Assembly (NCBI GenBank): GCA_002411615.1
Contig: DHOF01000091.1
Coordinates: 1 to 8,875, forward strand
DNA: 8,875 nucleotides
From: Ruminococcaceae bacterium UBA5397
Lineage (GTDB): Bacteria; Bacillota; Clostridia; Oscillospirales; Acutalibacteraceae
Direction of reading: 5' to 3'
Below, piece after piece: positions 1 through 6,941 of the stretch. Below the pieces are notes generated by a model that saw only the letters and a list, made by a program, of their open reading frames with translations, was not told where the DNA came from and ran no database searches. Each line of letters starts with the position of its first letter. Positions within the stretch are counted from its first letter, which is position 1. A program made the translations under genes and the position numbers.

Positions 1-180
1 TTGTACGAGATAATTTGCGAGCATATCCTCTTTTTGAGTAGCACTGTTATAACGCAGCAGGAAGAGACTTTGCTTGCCGTCCTCTATTTTTTCTTCTGCA
101 TAATAGATTAGATCACCGCAGATATCGATCAGAACATCATTGCAGTTTGTAAAAATGTTACGCAGGTCAATTAATTTCAT
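1..180 (-). CDS. Hypothetical protein, N-terminal 60 codons only (gene runs off the left edge)
   Basis: An open frame reads leftward from an ATG at 180-178 to the window edge without a stop. The protein begins MKLIDLRNIFTNCNDVLIDI and continues with short alternating hydrophobic stretches (LIYYAEEKIEDGKQSLFLL), suggesting beta strands joined by charged turns. There is no signal peptide or membrane segment in the visible part. A purine-rich ribosome binding site (AGAGAGGAG) lies 11 nt upstream of the ATG and a good promoter lies further upstream, which together make this start convincing. I do not recognise the family, and the visible part is too short to assign a function. It is transcribed divergently from the Smr/ABC operon. 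Confidence 0.75.
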   Translation of the reverse strand, partial: MKLIDLRNIFTNCNDVLIDICGDLIYYAEEKIEDGKQSLFLLRYNSATQKEDMLANYLVQ

Positions 181-216
181 ATTCTGCAGTGCTCCTCTCT
201 AAAAACTTACTTTTCT

Positions 217-245
217 ATTTTATCCTACCTTTCTGTCTTTTTCAA
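217..245 (-). promoter_or_regulatory. Sigma-A-like promoter for the leftward hypothetical gene
   Basis: Read on the minus strand, a TTGAAA -35 box (245-240) is followed by a 17-bp spacer and a TAAAAT -10 box (222-217). This matches the sigma-70/sigma-A consensus in 10 of 12 positions with ideal spacing. Transcription would start roughly 30 nt upstream of the ATG at 180, leaving a short leader that holds the ribosome binding site. Confidence 0.7.
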
Positions 246-302
246 GCAAATGGGCAGGACTTTTCCTGAGGAAGTCAAAAGCCCCGTTAAGATAAAAAAA
301 TT

Positions 303-332
303 CATACACTTTTTATGATAAATGTGTATAAT
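303..332 (+). promoter_or_regulatory. Probable promoter of the smr-ABC-permease operon
   Basis: A perfect TATAAT -10 box sits at 327-332, about 32 nt before the Smr start codon, in an AT-rich stretch. The best -35 match at 18-bp spacing is CATACA (303-308), only 3 of 6 consensus bases, so the -35 element is weak. The -10 box and its position support a promoter here; exact boundaries are uncertain. Confidence 0.5.
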
Positions 333-364
333 AATATCAATATGCGAAAGGGGAATCATTTATA

Positions 365-613
365 ATGGTAGAGCGAGGAAGCGGCCCGGTGGTGGAACTG
401 GATTTTCATAATACGCTGGTTAAAGATGCACAGCGGGAGCTGACCTCCTATCTTTCTCATGCACCGGATTCGGTGCGCGAAGTGCGTGTCATTCATGGAT
501 ATCACGGCGGCACGGCTCTTCGGGATATGATTCGTTACCATTTTCATCACCCTCGCATTAAAACGAAGATGATCGCGCTAAACCCCGGGGAGACCCGACT
601 AATTTTAAAATAA
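365..613 (+). CDS. Small stand-alone Smr (MutS2 C-terminal-like) domain protein
   Basis: This 82-residue protein is essentially one Smr domain. The family's first motif (LDLHG) appears as LDFHN at residues 12-16, with the conserved His at 15. The second motif (HGxGxGxLR) appears as HGYHGGTALR at residues 44-53, and the domain ends in NPGETRLIL, matching the usual C-terminal strand. Smr domains act on nucleic acids, in some proteins as nucleases (MutS2, plant and animal Smr proteins); the role of short stand-alone bacterial versions is unclear. The start is supported by AAAGGGG at 347-353, 11 nt before the ATG. It is the first gene of the operon, 12 nt ahead of the ABC ATPase, which does not obviously explain its job. 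The Phe/Asn and Tyr/His changes in the motifs leave catalytic activity open. Confidence 0.85.
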   Translation: MVERGSGPVVELDFHNTLVKDAQRELTSYLSHAPDSVREVRVIHGYHGGTALRDMIRYHFHHPRIKTKMIALNPGETRLILK

Positions 614-625
614 CGGGAGAATGAT

Positions 626-1327
626 ATGGCTTTTGTGGAATTTCATGATGTGACCAAATTCTATCAAATGGGTGAAGTTTCGATTCATGCGGCGGACGGC
701 GTTAATTTTTCCATTGAACAAGGAGAATTTGTCATTATCGTTGGCCCGAGCGGTGCGGGAAAGACCACAGTGCTCAATATGCTGGGCGGCATGGATTCCT
801 GTACGAGCGGGGAGATCCTTTTGGATGGGAAAAAGATCAGCAGTTACAACCAAAAGCAGCTTACACAGTACCGGCGGTACGATGTGGGTTTTGTTTTTCA
901 GTTTTATAATTTGGTGCAGAATCTGACGGCGCTCGAAAATGTGGAATTGGCATCTCAGATCTGTAAAGATCCGCTGGATGCGATGGAAGTCTTACGGGAA
1001 GTGGGCCTTGAAGAGCGGGCGGATAATTTTCCGGCACAGCTTTCGGGCGGCGAGCAGCAGCGAGTTGCGATTGCCCGTGCTCTTGCAAAAAATCCAAAGC
1101 TTTTGCTCTGTGATGAACCGACCGGCGCACTGGATTACCGCACCGGAAAGGCGGTCCTTCAGCTTTTACAGGATACCTGCCGCAATACTGGAAGAACTGT
1201 GATTGTCATTACGCATAATCAGGCATTTACCGCGCTGGCAGACCGCGTGATTCATATTCATTCAGGAAAGGTTCAGAAGATGGAGCTAAACCAAAACCCA
1301 ATGAGCGCCGAAAGGATTGAATGGTGA
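626..1327 (+). CDS. ABC transporter ATP-binding protein, MacB/LolD/FtsE-type
   Basis: This 233-residue ATPase has every expected motif: Walker [10 protein letters not shown] (40-48), Q-loop Gln 92, signature [15 protein letters not shown] (139-153), Walker B LLLCDE (159-164), D-loop GALD (167-170) and H-loop His 197. Length and the [14 protein letters not shown] stretch after Walker B fit the subfamily that partners FtsX/MacB-fold permeases. It should sit on the cytoplasmic face, bind the permease encoded next, and power conformational movement rather than ordinary import. GGGAG at 615-619 lies 6 nt before the ATG. A nearer ATG at 621 is in another frame and is ignored. The stop codon ends one base before the permease start, so the two are almost certainly translationally coupled. 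The substrate cannot be told from sequence. Confidence 0.95.
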   Translation: MAFVEFHDVTKFYQMGEVSIHAADGVNFSIEQGEFVIIVGPSGAGKTTVLNMLGGMDSCTSGEILLDGKKISSYNQKQLTQYRRYDVGFVFQFYNLVQNLTALENVELASQICKDPLDAMEVLREVGLEERADNFPAQLSGGEQQRVAIARALAKNPKLLLCDEPTGALDYRTGKAVLQLLQDTCRNTGRTVIVITHNQAFTALADRVIHIHSGKVQKMELNQNPMSAERIEW

Positions 1328-1328
1328 G

Positions 1329-4300
1329 ATGAAAGCTTTCAGAACCGAAATCCGCCGTTCTATTTCGCGGTCAAAGGGCCGATTCTTTGCGATCCTTCTA
1401 ATCGTAGCACTTGGCGCCGGATTTTATGCCGGTTTGCGGTCAACGGCACCCGATATGCGCAGAACCGTTGACCAATATATGAAAGACGGCAACCTGATGG
1501 ACCTTCAGCTTTTATCCACTATGGGATTTTCGGATTCGGATGTGGAGGCTGTTTCTCAGGTCGAAGGCGTTGAGGCGGTCATGCCGACCTATTATACCGA
1601 TGCCATTACAACGGTAAATGAGAAAGATATTACGATCAGAATTCATGCACTGCCGCTGTTGGGGGCGGAAGATACGTCGACAGAATCTATGAACCGTCCG
1701 ACTTTAGTCCAAGGACGCTGGCCGCAGAACAGCGGCGAATGCGTCGTTGAAAAAGGGAAAGACCTCAAGAATAGTATCGAGATCGGTTCGACAATTACGA
1801 TGCAGTCCTGTACAGGCGGGCTTTCGGATACCTTGAAGACAGATACGTTTACAGTAGTTGGCTATGTGGATTCCTCATATTATGTCAGCTTTTCAGTCGG
1901 GACTACGACCATCGGAAATGGTCAGCTTGACCGCTATGCCTTTATTTTACCCCAGGATTTTAAAAGCAGTGCCTATTCGACGCTTTATCTTAAAGTGAAG
2001 GGTGCAGATTCAGTCAGCACTTTTTCAGACCGGTATGATGAAATCGTCGGCGCGGTAAGTGACCGTTTGGAGGACATTCGTGAGTCGCGGCAGGATGACC
2101 GTCTGCAGGAAGTGAAAGCAGACGCTGAGCAGACGCTTTCCAATGCCCAGAAAACCTATGACGATGCGAAGGTGGATACAGACGCGCAGCTAAATGAAGC
2201 ACAGCAGAAACTTTTAGATGGAGCGGCACAGATTGCCGAAAATGAGCGGACGCTGGAAGATGCGGAAAAGAAACTTGCCGATGGAAAGCAGGAGTATGAG
2301 AGTGGTCTTGCGGCTTATCAGGAAAAAGCGGCAGAGATAATTCCACAGTTAAATGCTGCACAGGAACAGATTGATACAGGCAAAGAGACCCTTACGGAAA
2401 AAAAGCAGCAGTTGGAGGATGCAGAGAAAAAGCTGGAAGAAGGAAAAGACCAGCTGGCTTCTGCGGAGCAGTTGGTGCAGAGCATTCCGCAGCTGGGAGC
2501 CGGCATCAAGCAGGCGCAGCAGACGATAAATGACCTGACCGCGAAACAGGGACCTTTGAAAATTCAAGTTGCAGGATTAAAATCCCAGGCAGAAATGCTT
2601 AAAGGACAGATAGATACGCTGGATCCGGGAGCACCTGATTACGAAAATCGAAAAGCAAAACTGCAAAACCAGCTGGATCAGGTAAATGCAGGACTTTCTC
2701 AGGCAGAAAGCGGGCTGCAGCAGGTGAATGACGGGATAACCGCTGCAAATTCTGAGCTGCAAAATCTAGAGGGACTTCTTCAGCAGGCAAATGTACTTTC
2801 TCCGCAGCTTGATTCGATGAGAGAGCAGCTGACTTCTGCACAACAGCAGATTTCAGAAGGACAAGAAGCGATCGCTTCCGGGGAAGAAGAGATTGCTGCA
2901 AATCAAAAGAAGGTGGATTCCGGCCGGGAACAGCTTTCTGCAGCAAAAGAAAAACTTGACAGCGCTCAAAAGGAGATTGCTGCAAATGAAACACGTTTGG
3001 CCCAGGGAAGACAGCAGCTGGAAGAAGCGAAAAATACGCTTTCTGACGGACAGAAATCCTATAACGATGCAAAAAAAGAGGCAGAAGAAAAGCTTTTAAA
3101 CGCCAAGCAGGAACTTGATGACGGAAAGGCAAAACTGGACGAACTGAAAGCGCCTACCTGGTATATTCTCGACCGCCACAAGAACCTTGGCTTTGCCAGC
3201 TTTGAGAGTGATGCAGACCGAATGGATTCGATTTCCGCCGTGTTTCCGGTTCTGTTCTTTTTAGTTGCGGCGTTGGTTGCACTGACCACCATGACCCGTA
3301 TGGTGGAAGAAGAGCGGGTCCTGATTGGAACCTATTTTTCTTTGGGATATTCTAAGCATACCATCGTGAAAAAATATCTGCTTTATGCCGGAATTGCAGG
3401 AGTAGTAGGCTGTGCAGTGGGAATTCCTTTAGGAATGTATGTTTTGCCGCCGATCTGTTGGAACAGTTATCGCCTGATCTATGTTGCACCGCCTGCTATT
3501 TTGGAGTTTAACCTTAAATATACGGCAATCGGATTTTTTGCTTCTCTGGGAACTTCTCTGGGGGCGACTGCTTTTGCAGTGGTTTCTTCTCTGAAAGAAT
3601 CCCCGGCGTCTTTGATGCAGCCAAAAGCACCGGCACCCGGAAAGCGAATCTTTCTCGAGCGGATTCACCCGATTTGGCGCCGTATGAAATTCACCAGCAA
3701 AGTGACTGCACGGAATATGTTTCGTTATAAACGCCGTCTGATTATGACGATTGTTGGAATTGCCGGCGCGACGGGGCTGCTTTTGACCGGATATGGAATT
3801 AAAGACAGCATTTCCGACATTATTACCAACCAGTACAATGTGCTTTATTCCTACAATGCGGTAGCTCATCTCAAAGACGGAAACGTTTCACAAGAAGCAA
3901 AAAAAGTTTTGGAAGATCCGCAAAAGACTTCCGGCTGGATGAAAGATGAGCGGCGCAATATCGATATTGATAATGAAAGCGGAAAGAGCATTTCCGGATA
4001 TCTTTTTGTACCGGAAACGGCAGATGAACTTCCGAACTTTGTAAATTTTCGTTTGAGAAAAAGCCATGAGCAAGTGCCTTTTGGCAGCAATAGCGTCGTT
4101 CTTACTGAAAAGGCCGCCAGCCAGTTGGGTATCTCTGTGGGCGGAAAAGTCCTCATTAAAAATAATGAGGGGAAAGAAGTTTCATTTACGGTAACTGGAA
4201 TTACGGAAAACTATCTTTATCATTTTCTTTATATCGATCCGGTGCTTTATGAATCTGTTACTGGAGATCAGCCTCAATATAATGAACTGTGTATCAAGGC

Positions 4301-4823
4301 GAATGTCCCGGATAGTGCTGCGCAGAAAGCATACAGTGATGAGCTTTTAAATAGTGACGGCATTTCTATTGTCACGTTTTTGAGGGATACAACACAGGTA
4401 TTTGAAAAGATGATTGAATCGCTGGATAACATTATTCTGATTTTGATTTTCTGTGCCGGAATGCTGGCATTTATCGTCCTTTATAATCTCACGAATATTA
4501 ATATCACAGAGCGGCAGCGGGAACTTGCGACCATTAAAGTTCTGGGATTCTATGATCGTGAAGTCAGCGCTTATATTTATCGGGAGACCAGCTGGCTGAC
4601 GATTTTAGGCTGCGGCGCAGGGCTGCTTTTGGGGATTTTGATGCATGCTTATGTGATTACGACGGTAGAAATAGATGCGGTGATGTTTGGCCGTGAGATT
4701 GCACCGCAGAGTTTTCTTTATAGTGCGCTTCTAACCTTGTTGTTCTCAGTGATTGTTGATTTGTTTATGAACCGAAAACTGAAGCGGATTAATATGGTGG
4801 AATCTTTAAAGTCGGTTGATTAA
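1329..4823 (+). CDS. Large FtsX-like ABC transporter permease with long extracytoplasmic coiled coil
   Basis: The protein is 1164 residues from the ATG at 1329. TM1 (about 18-38) is followed by a MacB-like extracytoplasmic region to about 255. A very long Gln/Glu/Lys/Ala-rich coiled coil (about 256-606) comes next, with LxxG-type heptads such as LADGKQEYESGLAAY. The first FtsX core has three helices (about 632-655, 683-710, 727-754); a fifth helix (about 803-824) leads to a second extracytoplasmic domain, then the C-terminal FtsX core (about 1033-1055, 1086-1114, 1124-1150). This is the duplicated FtsX layout, so one chain probably forms the whole membrane part with two copies of the preceding ATPase. 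Such systems typically transmit force across the membrane, for example for lipid, antimicrobial or wall-enzyme handling; the specific role is unknown. A TTG at 1317 is in frame but has no ribosome binding site. The ATG at 1329 has AAAGGA at 1311-1316, 12 nt upstream. Confidence 0.9.
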   Translation: MKAFRTEIRRSISRSKGRFFAILLIVALGAGFYAGLRSTAPDMRRTVDQYMKDGNLMDLQLLSTMGFSDSDVEAVSQVEGVEAVMPTYYTDAITTVNEKDITIRIHALPLLGAEDTSTESMNRPTLVQGRWPQNSGECVVEKGKDLKNSIEIGSTITMQSCTGGLSDTLKTDTFTVVGYVDSSYYVSFSVGTTTIGNGQLDRYAFILPQDFKSSAYSTLYLKVKGADSVSTFSDRYDEIVGAVSDRLEDIRESRQDDRLQEVKADAEQTLSNAQKTYDDAKVDTDAQLNEAQQKLLDGAAQIAENERTLEDAEKKLADGKQEYESGLAAYQEKAAEIIPQLNAAQEQIDTGKETLTEKKQQLEDAEKKLEEGKDQLASAEQLVQSIPQLGAGIKQAQQTINDLTAKQGPLKIQVAGLKSQAEMLKGQIDTLDPGAPDYENRKAKLQNQLDQVNAGLSQAESGLQQVNDGITAANSELQNLEGLLQQANVLSPQLDSMREQLTSAQQQISEGQEAIASGEEEIAANQKKVDSGREQLSAAKEKLDSAQKEIAANETRLAQGRQQLEEAKNTLSDGQKSYNDAKKEAEEKLLNAKQELDDGKAKLDELKAPTWYILDRHKNLGFASFESDADRMDSISAVFPVLFFLVAALVALTTMTRMVEEERVLIGTYFSLGYSKHTIVKKYLLYAGIAGVVGCAVGIPLGMYVLPPICWNSYRLIYVAPPAILEFNLKYTAIGFFASLGTSLGATAFAVVSSLKESPASLMQPKAPAPGKRIFLERIHPIWRRMKFTSKVTARNMFRYKRRLIMTIVGIAGATGLLLTGYGIKDSISDIITNQYNVLYSYNAVAHLKDGNVSQEAKKVLEDPQKTSGWMKDERRNIDIDNESGKSISGYLFVPETADELPNFVNFRLRKSHEQVPFGSNSVVLTEKAASQLGISVGGKVLIKNNEGKEVSFTVTGITENYLYHFLYIDPVLYESVTGDQPQYNELCIKANVPDSAAQKAYSDELLNSDGISIVTFLRDTTQVFEKMIESLDNIILILIFCAGMLAFIVLYNLTNINITERQRELATIKVLGFYDREVSAYIYRETSWLTILGCGAGLLLGILMHAYVITTVEIDAVMFGREIAPQSFLYSALLTLLFSVIVDLFMNRKLKRINMVESLKSVD
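2094..3150 (+). repeat. Coiled-coil coding segment with internal heptad and 28-residue repeats
   Basis: Within the permease, roughly 350 codons encode uninterrupted amphipathic heptads rich in Gln, Glu, Lys and Ala with periodic Gly. Near its end a 28-residue unit (four heptads) occurs twice in tandem, starting EEIAANQKKVDSGREQL and KEIAANETRLAQGRQQL. At the DNA level a 15-nt perfect direct repeat, GAGATTGCTGCAAAT, occurs at 2889-2903 and 2973-2987, exactly 84 nt apart. The pattern suggests growth of the coil by in-frame duplication. Confidence 0.8.
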
Positions 4824-4837
4824 ATAGAATAAAAAAT

Positions 4838-4884
4838 AAAAAGCTGAAACAACTTGCTTTACGGGCAAATGCTTCGGCTTTTTT
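4838..4884 (+). terminator. Rho-independent terminator after the ABC operon
   Basis: AAAAAGCTGAA (4838-4848) pairs with TTCGGCTTTTT (4873-4883) over 11 bp with one G-U pair, and the right arm ends in a run of six T. The loop can form a small inner hairpin, TTGC (4854-4857) with GCAA (4865-4868). It begins 14 nt after the permease stop codon and closes the smr-ABC-permease transcript, unless read-through supplies the next gene. Confidence 0.8.
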
Positions 4885-4939
4885 GCATAAAAAGCGCTTC
4901 AAGCGGGAACTTTACAGAAAAAAGGAGCGTGAAAGCAAT

Positions 4940-5374
4940 ATGAATGGGGACGCAGAACTGCTGAACTTTATTTATCAAAATTCACAGATGGGAGTAGAAA
5001 CTCTGGGACAACTGATTCCCATGGTGAAAGATTCTCCGGAATTTCAGAAACAGGTCGAAGGACAGAAACGAGAATATGATTCCATTCACAAAGAGGCGAG
5101 AGAACTTCTTGAAAGCCAAGGAAAAGAGGAAAAAGGGCTGGGCGCTTTTGAAAAAATTCGCACGTATCTGATGATAAACATGGAAACTTTGACGGATCAT
5201 TCGGCGTCTCATATTGCCGAAATGCTCATGATTGGAAGCAATATGGGCGTGATTGACGCAATTAAAAATCTTAAAAAATATGAAAGCGGAGTTTCGCCGG
5301 AAGTAAAAAGTCTAATGGAACGTCTGAGAAAATTTGAAGAGAATAACGTAGAGCGCCTTAAAAAATATTTATAA
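4940..5374 (+). CDS. Small helical protein of unknown function
   Basis: The 144-residue product begins MNGDAELLNFIYQNSQMGVE and appears almost entirely alpha-helical and soluble, with no signal peptide or membrane span. Notable blocks are a Gln/Glu/Lys-rich middle, then LMINMETLTDHSASHIAEML followed by a Gly/Met-rich stretch (MIGSNMGVIDAIKNLKKY), giving about four helices, perhaps a bundle. It resembles a class of uncharacterised clostridial proteins as I remember them, but I cannot name a family. The frame is open further upstream to a TTG at 4883, but that lies in the preceding terminator. The ATG at 4940 has AAAGGAG at 4921-4927, 12 nt upstream, and is chosen. I find no clear promoter between the terminator and this gene, so it may depend on read-through. 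Confidence 0.8.
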   Translation: MNGDAELLNFIYQNSQMGVETLGQLIPMVKDSPEFQKQVEGQKREYDSIHKEARELLESQGKEEKGLGAFEKIRTYLMINMETLTDHSASHIAEMLMIGSNMGVIDAIKNLKKYESGVSPEVKSLMERLRKFEENNVERLKKYL

Positions 5375-5382
5375 CAATCAAA

Positions 5383-5415
5383 AAAACGGCACCGGAATTT
5401 TTCCGGTGCCGTTTT
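5383..5415. terminator. Bidirectional intrinsic terminator between convergent genes
   Basis: A perfect 15-bp inverted repeat, AAAACGGCACCGGAA (5383-5397) and TTCCGGTGCCGTTTT (5401-5415), flanks a 3-nt loop. Each transcript ends in a T tract (from the A run on the other strand), so it works in both directions. It lies 8 nt past the stop of the plus-strand hypothetical gene and 22 nt past the end of mgtE on the minus strand. Confidence 0.93.
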
Positions 5416-5437
5416 AATAAAGAGCAATAAATAATTT

Positions 5438-6796
5438 TTACACATGAAGAAGTTGTGCTGCAATAGAGAAATAAATAATGAGGGAAACCGCATCTACAAT
5501 CGTCGTAATCAGCGGGGCCGCCATCAGAGCAGGGTCCATATGGCATACCTTTGCAATCATCGGCAGTACGCCGCCAATGGATTTTGCCATGATAACGGTG
5601 CAGATCATAGAAAGAGAGATGGTTAACGCAATTAAGGGCTGGTTAGGATAAAGAATGATCAAACGAACAAAGTTTACAGCACTTAAGACGACGCCGACCA
5701 TAACACTGACTCGAATTTCTTTCCAGAGAACTTTCCAAAAGTCGTGCATCTGGATTTCTCCCAGCGCCATACTGCGAATGACGATGGTGCTTGACTGGCT
5801 GCCGGCATTGCCGCCGGTATCGGTGAGCATTGGAATAAAGGAAACCAAAATCGGCATTGCCGAAAATGCAGCCTCATAGTTATTAAGAATGGATCCGTTG
5901 ATCATACCGGAGATCATCAGAATTAAAAGCCATACAATTCGGTTTTTAGCGAGCCGGAAAACGCCGGTTTTAAGATAGGGGGTCTCTTCTGGTGCCATAG
6001 CGCCCATGACCTGGATATCTTCGGTTGCTTCTTGCTCCATAACATCCATCGCATCGTCAACGGTGATGATGCCAACCAGACGGTTTTCTTTATCGACTAC
6101 CGGCATGGAAAGAAGATCGTATTTACTGAAATTGTTTGCGACATCTTCTCGGTCGTCTGTCGTGGTGGCTTTGATAATGTCTTCGTCCATCAGCTTTTCG
6201 ATCGGACAGTCATCATTGGAGAGCAATAAATCTTTTACAGTGACAATTCCCTGCAGGATTCGCTGATCATCAATCACGTAGCAGGTATAAATCGTTTCAC
6301 TGTCTTCTCCCGTACGGCGAATTTTGCGAATGGAATCTTTGACGGTCATATTCCGCCGGAGATCCATAAATTCGGCGGTCATAATGCTGCCAGCGGAGTT
6401 TTCTGGGTACTGTAAGAATTTGTTGATCAACGCACGGGTATCTTTAGAAGCAACTTTTAAAACACGCTTAACCATGTTGGCCGGCAGTTCTTCAACCATA
6501 TCCACTGCATCATCAACCGAAAGATCTTCCAGAATTTCGTGCAGCTCCTGGTCAGTAATGGATTCTACTAAATATTGCTGAGTGTCCGATTCCAAATTGG
6601 AAAAAACTTCGGCTGCTACCTCTTTTGGCAGGGTGCGGAATGCAACAATCGATTTTTCAGCCGGTAATTTTTCCAATAGTTCGGCGATATCCACTTCATT
6701 CATATCGTCAAGCAGTTTGCGTACAGCTGCAAAGTTGCGCTGATTTAAAAACTCCAAAAGCTGATTTTCGAGTTCTTCATTGTTAGAATTGTCCAT
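5438..6796 (-). CDS. mgtE: Magnesium transporter MgtE
   Basis: This full-length 452-residue protein has the MgtE order: a Leu/Glu-rich helical N domain (about 1-130), two CBS domains (about 138-200 and 202-260), a linking helix, and five membrane helices (about 290-450). Family signatures are TDTGGNAGSQSS (325-336) and the last helix TTIVDAVSLIIYF, whose Asp 435 matches the pore Asp that binds Mg2+ in characterised MgtE. MgtE is a homodimeric plasma-membrane Mg2+ channel; the N and CBS domains bind Mg2+ and close the pore when internal Mg2+ is high. The start has a strong ribosome binding site, AAGGAGG at 6813-6807, 10 nt before the ATG. The gene is monocistronic, converges with the small helical protein gene, and is preceded by a complex ~270-nt leader described separately. 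Confidence 0.97.
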   Translation of the reverse strand: MDNSNNEELENQLLEFLNQRNFAAVRKLLDDMNEVDIAELLEKLPAEKSIVAFRTLPKEVAAEVFSNLESDTQQYLVESITDQELHEILEDLSVDDAVDMVEELPANMVKRVLKVASKDTRALINKFLQYPENSAGSIMTAEFMDLRRNMTVKDSIRKIRRTGEDSETIYTCYVIDDQRILQGIVTVKDLLLSNDDCPIEKLMDEDIIKATTTDDREDVANNFSKYDLLSMPVVDKENRLVGIITVDDAMDVMEQEATEDIQVMGAMAPEETPYLKTGVFRLAKNRIVWLLILMISGMINGSILNNYEAAFSAMPILVSFIPMLTDTGGNAGSQSSTIVIRSMALGEIQMHDFWKVLWKEIRVSVMVGVVLSAVNFVRLIILYPNQPLIALTISLSMICTVIMAKSIGGVLPMIAKVCHMDPALMAAPLITTIVDAVSLIIYFSIAAQLLHV

Positions 6797-6800
6797 ATGG

Positions 6801-6857
6801 GAGGTCCCTCCTTCGCTTTTTAAGTAAAGAGACAGAGAACCCCAAACAGCGAAAAAA
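6801..6857 (-). promoter_or_regulatory. Possible masking of the mgtE ribosome binding site
   Basis: In transcripts that pass the terminator, UUUUUUCGCU (6857-6848) can pair with AGCGAAGGAG (6817-6808), covering most of the mgtE ribosome binding site; the six inner pairs (UUCGCU with AGCGAA) are perfect, the outer ones partly G-U. Independently, GGAG (6811-6808) can form a 4-bp hairpin with CUCC (6803-6800) just upstream of the ATG. Both are visual pairings without energy calculation. Confidence 0.35.
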
Positions 6858-6897
6858 TAACCGTACGCAAATCACTTTTTAAAAATTGCGCACAGCC
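6852..6897 (-). terminator. Intrinsic terminator inside the mgtE leader
   Basis: In the minus-strand transcript GGCUGUGCGCAA (6897-6886) pairs with UUGCGUACGGUU (6870-6859) over 12 bp, four of them G-U. The loop is 15 nt and the right arm runs directly into AUUUUUU (6858-6852). The stem with its U tail is a plausible Rho-independent terminator of moderate strength. Lying about 55 nt upstream of the mgtE start codon, it would cut transcription short unless opened. Confidence 0.65.
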
Positions 6898-6899
6898 AT
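6879..6899 (-). CDS. Putative mgtE leader peptide 2 (MAVRNF, six residues)
   Basis: AAGGAG at 6910-6905 stands 5 nt before an ATG that opens a six-codon frame, MAVRNF, ended by TAA at 6881-6879. Most of this frame is the 5' arm of the terminator hairpin and the rest lies in its loop, so a ribosome translating it, or paused at its stop, would physically prevent the terminator from forming. It begins 42 nt after the stop of leader peptide 1. Its ribosome binding site is complementary to the end of that frame, hinting at coupling between the two. A six-codon frame is easily found by chance; the good ribosome binding site and the overlap with the terminator are what support it. Confidence 0.45.
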   Translation of the reverse strand: MAVRNF

Positions 6900-6941
6900 A
6901 ACGACTCCTTATTTAAAACGAACACCAAAGCCGATGATTCA

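Noticed and set aside
258..276. Imperfect hairpin (GACTT..CC-TGA-GGAAGTC) in the divergent intergenic region
   Set aside because: It has a two-base bulge, a three-base loop and no T tract, and no gene ends nearby on either strand, so a terminator is not supported.
181..364. Small gene or RNA in the divergent gap
   Set aside because: Apart from the two promoters and ribosome binding sites I see no frame with a start signal and no recognisable RNA structure.
1317..1328. TTG start at 1317 for the permease
   Set aside because: AAAGGA directly abuts the TTG with no spacer, so it cannot serve as its ribosome binding site; the ATG at 1329 is better placed and one base past the ATPase stop.
2599..3132. 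177-codon minus-strand open frame within the permease
   Set aside because: It is antisense to the biased coiled-coil codons, which lack stops in several frames; no ribosome binding site and an implausible Pro/Leu/Phe-rich product.
4883..4939. TTG start at 4883 for the small helical protein
   Set aside because: It lies in the U-tail of the preceding terminator, has no ribosome binding site, and would add a Lys/Arg-rich tail unlike the rest; the ATG at 4940 has AAAGGAG upstream.
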